Below are positions 5,657 to 9,753 of a stretch of DNA of 9,753 nucleotides, piece after piece. How positions within the stretch are numbered: position 1 is the first letter of the stretch; the number at the start of each line of letters is the position of its first letter. This stretch comes from Microcaldota archaeon (lineage in GTDB: Archaea > Micrarchaeota > Micrarchaeia > Micrarchaeales > Micrarchaeaceae). Position numbers and translations under genes: made by a program. The notes beneath the pieces are model-generated. The model made no database searches. It was given only the letters and a program-made list of their open reading frames with translations, and was not told the DNA's origin. Location: NCBI GenBank assembly GCA_021812025.1, contig JAKAPD010000015.1, positions 1 through 9,753 of the forward strand, written 5' to 3'.

Positions 5657-6331
5657 ATGGAGCTTGATAAGGTGCTTTTCTATACAGGGCATTCGGGTTT
5701 CTTCATGAAAAGCGAGGGCTTCACGCTCGTCATAGACCCGTACAGGATCAGCGACTCCTTGAAAATAAAAGCAGATCTGCTTCTAATAACGCACGCGCAC
5801 TTCGATCACTGCAGCAAAGAGGACATGCAAAAAGTCATAACTGGCAATACAGAAATAATATCTTCGCAAGGCTGCGTGGAGGACTATGGGTTCAAGAATA
5901 CGACCATAATAAAACCCGGCTTTAGGCATTCCGTCAGGAACATCGACATAGAGGCTGTTCCGGCTTACAACACAAGACCGGAGCGCTTGAACTTCCATCC
6001 GAAGGCGAACGGCTGGGTCGGCTATATAGTCGCCATAGGCGGTCTCCGCATATATCATGCCGGAGATACCGACTTCATCGATGAGATGAGGAAGCTCAAG
6101 TCGCTAGATGCCGCGCTGCTACCGGCAGGGGGCACCTATGTGATGACCGCCGATGAGGCCATAGAGGCGGCGAATGCGATTAAACCAAAGTTCGCCATAC
6201 CCATGCATTACAAGAACCTTCTCGGTAAAGCCGGATCGGAAGAGTTAGAAGACAAGTTCAGGGAAAAGCTGGGCGGAAATGCGCTGATAATGAAAGAGGT
6301 TGATGGCGCAAACGTGACCTACAAGTTCTGA
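5657..6331 (+). CDS. Metallo-beta-lactamase-fold hydrolase (UlaG/UPF0173-like)
   Basis: The product has 224 residues, the usual length for these small single-domain hydrolases. The metal-binding motif HAHFDH is at 46-51 (His46, His48, Asp50, His51). Further ligands are probably Asp137 in HAGDTD and His184 in PMHY. GHSGF at 11-15, the VIDPY strand, and FHPKANGWVGY at 113-123 are marks of the archaeal UlaG-like/UPF0173 branch. Members of the fold bind one or two zinc or manganese ions and hydrolyse esters, lactones or phosphodiesters; the substrate here cannot be told. I chose the ATG at 5657 because AGGGA stands five bases before it and the protein then begins like its relatives (MELDKV). An in-frame ATG at 5627 would add ten residues. 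The long open frame further upstream is a shadow of the opposite-strand gene. It is convergent with rsmA. Confidence 0.92.
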   Translation: MELDKVLFYTGHSGFFMKSEGFTLVIDPYRISDSLKIKADLLLITHAHFDHCSKEDMQKVITGNTEIISSQGCVEDYGFKNTTIIKPGFRHSVRNIDIEAVPAYNTRPERLNFHPKANGWVGYIVAIGGLRIYHAGDTDFIDEMRKLKSLDAALLPAGGTYVMTADEAIEAANAIKPKFAIPMHYKNLLGKAGSEELEDKFREKLGGNALIMKEVDGANVTYKF

Positions 6332-7120
6332 TTATTTTGAGAGATGGCCCGCTATCTCCAACAGCTCTTCCGGGCTCAATTTGAATACCCTTTTGTCATG
6401 GTAGGGCGCGTTCTCCGCCATTTTGGCCACCCTTTCCTTTGTTCTCCCCAGCGCCTTGCCCGAATCCATTATCGCATTCCTTACGGTCTTCTTCTTGTGC
6501 ATCATTATCAAAGAGAGCATGTCGAGCTCCTTCTCGCTTATGCTTGTGCGCTTCGGCTTGATGTATATTATCTTTGAGTCGACCTTCGGCTTCGGATAGA
6601 AGTTGGATGCAGGCACTTTCATTATGTCCTTAATCTCGAATTTTAGATGCGAAACCACGCTGAGATGCGAGTAGTTGCCCGTATCGGGCTTGGCCATCAT
6701 GTGGTCTACGAATTCCTTCTGCAGGCACAGCAGCGCCGGCATGTCGTGGTTGCCGAGCCATAATATCGTCTTGCTCGATAGATTGTATGGTATGTTCGAT
6801 ATCATGATATCGTATCCGGAGAATTCCTTATCATCGACTTCGAAGAAGTCCTTGTTCAGCAGCTTCAGGTTTTCACAGTCGAGGTTTGCGGAGAGGGCGC
6901 TGCAAAGGGATTCGTCACGCTCTATCGCGAGCACCCTCTTTGCCACTTTGCACAGCTCATTTGTCAGCATGCCCAGCCCGGGGCCGAATTCTATCACGTT
7001 CTTGCTGATCCCGTATTCGGCCTCGGCCATTGCGATGTCCTTGCTGGTCAGGAAGTTCTGGCCGAATCTTTTCTTTGGCTTTATGCCGATAGGTGTGATT
7101 CTGTGCGATGTCCAGTCCAT
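6332..7120 (-). CDS. rsmA: 16S rRNA adenine dimethyltransferase (RsmA/KsgA/Dim1)
   Basis: The product has 262 residues, a normal length for archaeal members. KKRFGQNFL at 16-24 is the family's N-terminal signature. EFGPGLG at 44-50 binds S-adenosylmethionine, and Glu67 (AIERD) contacts its ribose. NIPY at 109-112 is the catalytic N6-adenine motif. FYPKPKVDS at 174-182 is the conserved loop of the C-terminal part, followed by a helical rRNA-binding domain. The enzyme dimethylates two adjacent adenines near the 3' end of 16S rRNA during small-subunit assembly, a nearly universal step. The ATG at 7120 puts the signature at the usual distance. A TATA region at 7149-7158 predicts a leader of only about nine bases. 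Its stop codon abuts the stop of the hydrolase with no base between. Confidence 0.97.
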   Translation of the reverse strand: MDWTSHRITPIGIKPKKRFGQNFLTSKDIAMAEAEYGISKNVIEFGPGLGMLTNELCKVAKRVLAIERDESLCSALSANLDCENLKLLNKDFFEVDDKEFSGYDIMISNIPYNLSSKTILWLGNHDMPALLCLQKEFVDHMMAKPDTGNYSHLSVVSHLKFEIKDIMKVPASNFYPKPKVDSKIIYIKPKRTSISEKELDMLSLIMMHKKKTVRNAIMDSGKALGRTKERVAKMAENAPYHDKRVFKLSPEELLEIAGHLSK

Positions 7121-7148
7121 TGAAACAACTATTTACGACACATAATAG

Positions 7149-7158
7149 TATTTATATG
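7149..7158. promoter_or_regulatory. Shared TATA region between rsmA and the pilin-like gene
   Basis: TATTTATATG on the plus strand, CATATAAATA on the minus strand. The centre near 7154 is 25 bp from the ATG at 7179, so the pilin-like gene should be leaderless. It is about 34 bp from the rsmA ATG at 7120, giving a leader of about nine bases. The two divergent starts are only 58 bp apart and no second box is seen. Confidence 0.6.
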
Positions 7159-7178
7159 TTATTTGCAAAGATAGCTCT

Positions 7179-8678
7179 ATGTTTGGGCAGAGCGCAATCG
7201 ATTTCCTGACGACATACGGGTTCGTCTTCCTGATAATAGCAATAGCGATATCTGTGCTCTATATATACGTAACGTTCCCGAAGACCATTGTGCCCGCGCA
7301 GTGCACCTTCTATGGAGGATTCACTTGTATAGATTCGCTCTATTCGTCGCTGCCCGGCGGAAAAGCACAGCTCATAGTCTATGCCACGGACACGCAGCCG
7401 GGGATAATCAACACGACCTCTTTCAATGCCATAGTCGGGACTGCAACGAGCTCCGAGGGGTACTGCCTGCCCAGATACGCGTCGAACGGCCAGACGATGC
7501 TCTGCGTCGCGAATTTCACATCCGCGGCGGTCTCGATGGCTTCGCTTTACACGGGAACCTTCAATATATCGGCCAATTACTGTGCTTCGGCGGTAAGCAA
7601 CCTGACTTCGACAGCGTGTCCGGCAACCTCGAACTTCCTGTTCGGCGGATCGATAAGGATACAGCCATCAAACTCTACATTAAATGGGATAACCATATTC
7701 CATGTACCGATAAAGATAACGAATATGCAGAATGCTCCCACACAGTACAACATGCCCCAATTGATAGAGTTCCAGCCTAGCTCCTTGCCATACTCGCAGC
7801 ATGAGACTAGTAACCTCGGCAACATAAGGTTCTACTACAACGGAAAGGAACTGCAGAGCTGGTGCGAAACTGACTGCAGCTCATCAGCAACGCAAAACTC
7901 GCTGTTCTGGATAAAATTGCCTGTATCCATACCCGCTAGCGCGAATGTCATGGTGGACATGTATTTTTTGCCATATTCGATCAACTATGACTCGTATGCT
8001 GGAGAGGCGCCGAACATGACGTGCACAAACCCAGGAAACCCCGCAGATTGCGCAGGAACGTATGGCTTGCACGACAACGGAGCAAGCGTATTCACCTATT
8101 ACACAAATTTTGCAGGTAATACGCTCCCGGCTAACTGGCAGAGCCCGGGCCCGTTGAGCTTTACCGTGGCGAATGGCCTTAAAGTCTATTCGCCGAGTTT
8201 CGGGAGTCCAATCAACTTTATTCCTTTTAATCCGGAGGCGATTGATTTCTATGGTTCGTTCTCGGGGTTGACACCTGGAAGCGCCATAGTCAGTTTTGGG
8301 TTTGGTTCCATCCTTAGCGGGAATTCACTTATGATAGGAGGCCCATTTTCGTCAGGGTTCTGCGGCGGCGCCACGCTGGCGCTAGTTGCTGATAATTCGC
8401 TCAATGATGCATGTTTGGCAAGTATGCCATATTCGCCATCTAATCAAATCTATACGCTAGACCCCTTGTCAACAAATGAAGCAGAAAGCTCCATAAACTA
8501 TGCAAGCCCCACCGTAATCGTCGGGAATGTACCGAATTTTCCGCTGACTATTTCGATGGAGTGGATATCTCAGATTTCCACACCTACCTTCTATATGCAA
8601 TGGTTCAGGCTCAGGGAACCTCCTCCGAACGGAGTGATGCCGATTGCGAGCTTCGGCACCCCGATTACGACTCAGTGA
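7179..8678 (+). CDS. Class III pilin-like surface protein with DUF2341-type domain
   Basis: The product has 499 residues. The N-terminus FGQSAIDFLTTYG followed by a hydrophobic helix (about 15-32) matches archaeal class III prepilins, which are cut before the glutamine (here between Gly3 and Gln4). The usual glutamate at mature position 5 is aspartate (Asp8). The mature part is Ser/Thr/Asn rich with many N-x-S/T sites and twelve cysteines (42, 50, 96, 109, 135, 147, 229, 233, 282, 291, 395, 412), as expected of an exported, disulphide-bonded protein. Residues 170-265 resemble DUF2341 (NIRFYYNGKEL ... LFWIKLPVSIPA). The rest looks like the lectin-like beta-sandwich that often follows, ending in the typical PPPNGVMPIASFG. 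It probably sits on the cell surface as an adhesin or envelope component; the ligand is unknown. The ATG lies at the predicted mRNA start. Confidence 0.85.
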   Translation: MFGQSAIDFLTTYGFVFLIIAIAISVLYIYVTFPKTIVPAQCTFYGGFTCIDSLYSSLPGGKAQLIVYATDTQPGIINTTSFNAIVGTATSSEGYCLPRYASNGQTMLCVANFTSAAVSMASLYTGTFNISANYCASAVSNLTSTACPATSNFLFGGSIRIQPSNSTLNGITIFHVPIKITNMQNAPTQYNMPQLIEFQPSSLPYSQHETSNLGNIRFYYNGKELQSWCETDCSSSATQNSLFWIKLPVSIPASANVMVDMYFLPYSINYDSYAGEAPNMTCTNPGNPADCAGTYGLHDNGASVFTYYTNFAGNTLPANWQSPGPLSFTVANGLKVYSPSFGSPINFIPFNPEAIDFYGSFSGLTPGSAIVSFGFGSILSGNSLMIGGPFSSGFCGGATLALVADNSLNDACLASMPYSPSNQIYTLDPLSTNEAESSINYASPTVIVGNVPNFPLTISMEWISQISTPTFYMQWFRLREPPPNGVMPIASFGTPITTQ

Positions 8679-8688
8679 GCGTCAATTC

Positions 8689-8694
8689 TATATA
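8689..8694 (+). promoter_or_regulatory. TATA box of tRNA-Thr
   Basis: TATATA, ten bases after the preceding stop codon, has its centre about 28 bp before the first base of the mature tRNA. The predicted 5' leader of the tRNA is therefore zero to about five bases. Confidence 0.65.
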
Positions 8695-8719
8695 CTTTCA
8701 CGAGAATATGTTTTCGTTC

Positions 8720-8791
8720 GCTCCAGTAGCTCAGTGGCAGAGCGCTTGCTTGGTAAGCAAGAGGCCGTGGGTTCAACTCCCACCTGGGGCT
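8720..8791 (+). tRNA. tRNA-Thr (anticodon GGT)
   Basis: A complete 72-base cloverleaf can be drawn. The acceptor stem is GCTCCAG/CTGGGGC with one G-T pair. The D arm is GCTC/GAGC. The anticodon stem CTTGC/GCAAG closes the loop TTGGTAA, giving GGT for the ACC threonine codon. A five-base variable region and the T arm GTGGG-TTCAACT-CCCAC follow. The discriminator is T, as is common in archaeal tRNA-Thr, and CCA is not encoded. No intron is present. Only three T residues follow, and a small coding frame starts 13 bases later, so read-through into that gene is plausible. Confidence 0.97.
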
Positions 8792-8795
8792 TTCT

Positions 8796-8799
8796 GGTG
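8796..8799 (+). promoter_or_regulatory. Shine-Dalgarno sequence of the small basic protein
   Basis: GGTG stands five bases before the ATG at 8805, the same spacing as at the third RCK gene. It favours the ATG at 8805 over the in-frame GTG at 8799. Confidence 0.5.
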
Positions 8800-8804
8800 T
8801 GCCG

Positions 8805-9014
8805 ATGAAGAAGCAGATGCGCAAGATAGTTAGGGGTGGATATGAAAAAGGAGATTACGCTTCTGCTTACAGGATGAGCGACAAGCCGAACGGGTTTGAA
8901 GGCTTCTGGACAGTCCGGTTCAAAAAATGCGGCATGCCGCTCAAAGGAATGAGCTTCGGCAAGAGATTGCAGTATCTGAGAGGTGTTGTTGGTGCAGTCA
9001 AAACTGGGAAGTGA
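8805..9014 (+). CDS. Small basic protein of unknown function
   Basis: The product has 69 residues, rich in Lys, Arg, Gly and aromatic residues (MRKIVRGGYEKGDYASAYR ..., then GFEGFWTVRFKKCG). It has no membrane segment and a single cysteine. It resembles no family I know. The composition and the alternating hydrophobic pattern at 35-45 would fit a small beta-containing nucleic-acid-binding or inhibitor-like protein, but this is only an impression. It begins just behind tRNA-Thr, with a GGTG Shine-Dalgarno sequence five bases before the ATG. Its last 23 bases overlap the start of the GIY-YIG gene, so the two are almost certainly translated together. An in-frame GTG at 8799 would add two residues. 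The tight pairing suggests the two products act together, or that one controls the other. Confidence 0.72.
   Translation: MKKQMRKIVRGGYEKGDYASAYRMSDKPNGFEGFWTVRFKKCGMPLKGMSFGKRLQYLRGVVGAVKTGK
8980..8985 (+). promoter_or_regulatory. Shine-Dalgarno sequence of the GIY-YIG gene
   Basis: GAGGTG is six bases before the GTG at 8992 and decides for that start over the in-frame GTG at 8983, which lies inside the motif itself. It is embedded in the coding sequence of the preceding small gene. Confidence 0.6.
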
Positions 9015-9657
9015 CAAAGTAAGCTCTAACTGCGCGCTCCTGCACGGACTTTTCAACAGAATGGATATACATAGATTCCCATTCGATGAAAAAGAGATCC
9101 CTTTAAACGGGATCTACATACTGTTTGAGGAGGGAGAGCTTGCCCATTGGGCAAACAGGATCGTGAGGATTGGCACACATACCGGGAAAAACCAATTACG
9201 CTCTCGATTAGGGCAGCACTTCGTAAATGAAAACAAGGACAGGAGCATCTTCAGGAAAAACATAGGCAGGGCACTTTTGAACAAGGTAAATGATCCGTTC
9301 CTTGAAGACTGGGAAAAGGATCTTACGACTAGGGAAGCGAAGCAAGCGCTAGCGGGAAAGATCGATGCCGATAAATTGAAAAACGTTGAGAAGGAGGTCA
9401 CCGCTTATATGCAAAATAATCTCAGCTTCGCCGCTTTTGAAGTCGGTGAGAAGAGCAAGCGCCTGGAACTGGAATCTAGGATAATATCCACGGTCTCTTT
9501 GTGTGAGGAGTGCAGACCTTCAGAAAATTGGCTCGGACTTTCATCACCGGTTGGAAAGATAAGGGAGAGCGGCCTCTGGCTAGTAAATGAGCTTTACAAG
9601 AGACCGTTCACCGAAATTGAAATTGTGGAGTTCGAGAGGTCGCTCAAGACTCCCTGA
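8992..9657 (+). CDS. GIY-YIG domain protein, putative nuclease
   Basis: The product has 221 residues from the GTG at 8992. NGIYILFEEGE at 39-49 is the GIY strand and VRIGTH at 58-63 takes the place of the YIG strand. Arg72 and His76 in the following helix (LRSRLGQHF) and the segment SIFRKNIGRALL at 85-96 are typical of a branch of uncharacterised GIY-YIG proteins. A glutamate after residue 155 (LELES) is a candidate metal ligand. GIY-YIG domains usually cut one DNA strand with a single metal ion, in homing, repair or restriction; which applies here is unknown. The C-terminal half (about 110-221) is helical and not recognised. The gene overlaps the small basic protein at its start and the convergent partial gene by 14 bp at its end. 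Confidence 0.82.
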   Translation: MQSKLGSDKVSSNCALLHGLFNRMDIHRFPFDEKEIPLNGIYILFEEGELAHWANRIVRIGTHTGKNQLRSRLGQHFVNENKDRSIFRKNIGRALLNKVNDPFLEDWEKDLTTREAKQALAGKIDADKLKNVEKEVTAYMQNNLSFAAFEVGEKSKRLELESRIISTVSLCEECRPSENWLGLSSPVGKIRESGLWLVNELYKRPFTEIEIVEFERSLKTP

Positions 9658-9753
9658 TTTTTCTTTTGTTCGCGTGCGCATACCTCACGAGAGCGGTGTC
9701 TAGCCTCTTATCGAATCTTTTTCCCAGTGTTATGCCAAGATTTTTCGCGGTCT
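9644..9753 (-). CDS. C-terminal end of an unrecognised basic protein (partial)
   Basis: A minus-strand frame enters from the right edge and ends in TGA at 9644-9646, giving the last 35 residues of a longer protein. The sequence is basic and helical in character (LGKRFDKRLDTALVRY, then HANKRKIRES). The other two minus-strand frames are closed by stops here. It overlaps the GIY-YIG gene tail to tail by 14 bp. Too little is present to name a family. Confidence 0.55.
   Translation of the reverse strand, partial: TAKNLGITLGKRFDKRLDTALVRYAHANKRKIRES

Noticed and set aside
5583..5658. Upstream ATG at 5658 for the orphan membrane protein
   Set aside because: It lies upstream of the TATA region at 5601-5612 and would overlap the start of the divergent hydrolase gene; the ATG at 5583 fits the predicted mRNA start.
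8688..9056. Minus-strand open frame of 122 codons across tRNA-Thr
   Set aside because: It runs through a complete tRNA gene and opposite the small basic protein, and it has no recognisable features.
9095..9115. Seven-base inverted repeat (AGATCCC/GGGATCT) with a seven-base loop
   Set aside because: It lies inside the GIY-YIG coding sequence over the conserved strand and is likely chance; it is not at an operon end.
1..9753. CRISPR arrays, insertion sequences and transposases
   Set aside because: No regularly spaced repeats, terminal inverted repeats or transposase motifs were seen anywhere in the window.

Overview
The window looks archaeal. TATA-type boxes sit about 25 bp upstream of several start codons, often with no room for a leader. 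The two tRNA genes carry no encoded CCA, and the 16S rRNA dimethyltransferase (RsmA/Dim1 family) reads as the archaeal kind. One surface protein has a class III archaeal prepilin N-terminus joined to a DUF2341-type domain. Base composition is close to balanced with heavy AGG and ATA use, genes are short and tightly packed, and several products are orphans. A small-genome DPANN lineage, perhaps Micrarchaeota, would fit; this placement is inference from gene style and was not tested by search.

Layout. At 1-1009 (minus strand) lie the 5' part of a winged-helix protein gene and a complete membrane zinc protease of the site-2 protease type. tRNA-Gln(CTG) follows at 1066-1138 on the plus strand, and a doubtful 69-codon minus-strand ORF ends on its last bases. 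A roughly 200-bp stretch without ORFs (1373-1584) holds dyad symmetries and a promoter. At 1585-3526 three plus-strand paralogues form an apparent operon: one soluble RCK (TrkA-N) subunit and two proteins with an apparent two-helix, pore-like N-terminus joined to an RCK domain. The pore-like regions lack the potassium filter sequence, and the third protein has lost its nucleotide-binding glycines.

On the minus strand, 3559-5583 encodes an orphan 674-residue membrane-anchored, proline-rich and coiled-coil protein. A divergent metallo-beta-lactamase-fold hydrolase (5657-6331) meets RsmA (7120-6332) tail to tail with no base between their stops. Divergent from RsmA is the large pilin-like surface protein (7179-8678). 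tRNA-Thr(GGT) follows at 8720-8791, then a small basic protein and an overlapping GIY-YIG-domain protein. A partial minus-strand gene runs off the right edge.

How it works together. The recognisable themes are the cell envelope (protease, surface protein, anchored orphan, possible ion channel) and translation (two tRNAs, rRNA methylation). The most unusual block is the three-gene RCK operon, whose sequence suggests a hetero-oligomeric, ligand-gated membrane complex with a non-standard pore. The second is the small-ORF plus GIY-YIG pair placed immediately behind tRNA-Thr. Three divergent gene pairs appear to share a single TATA region each.
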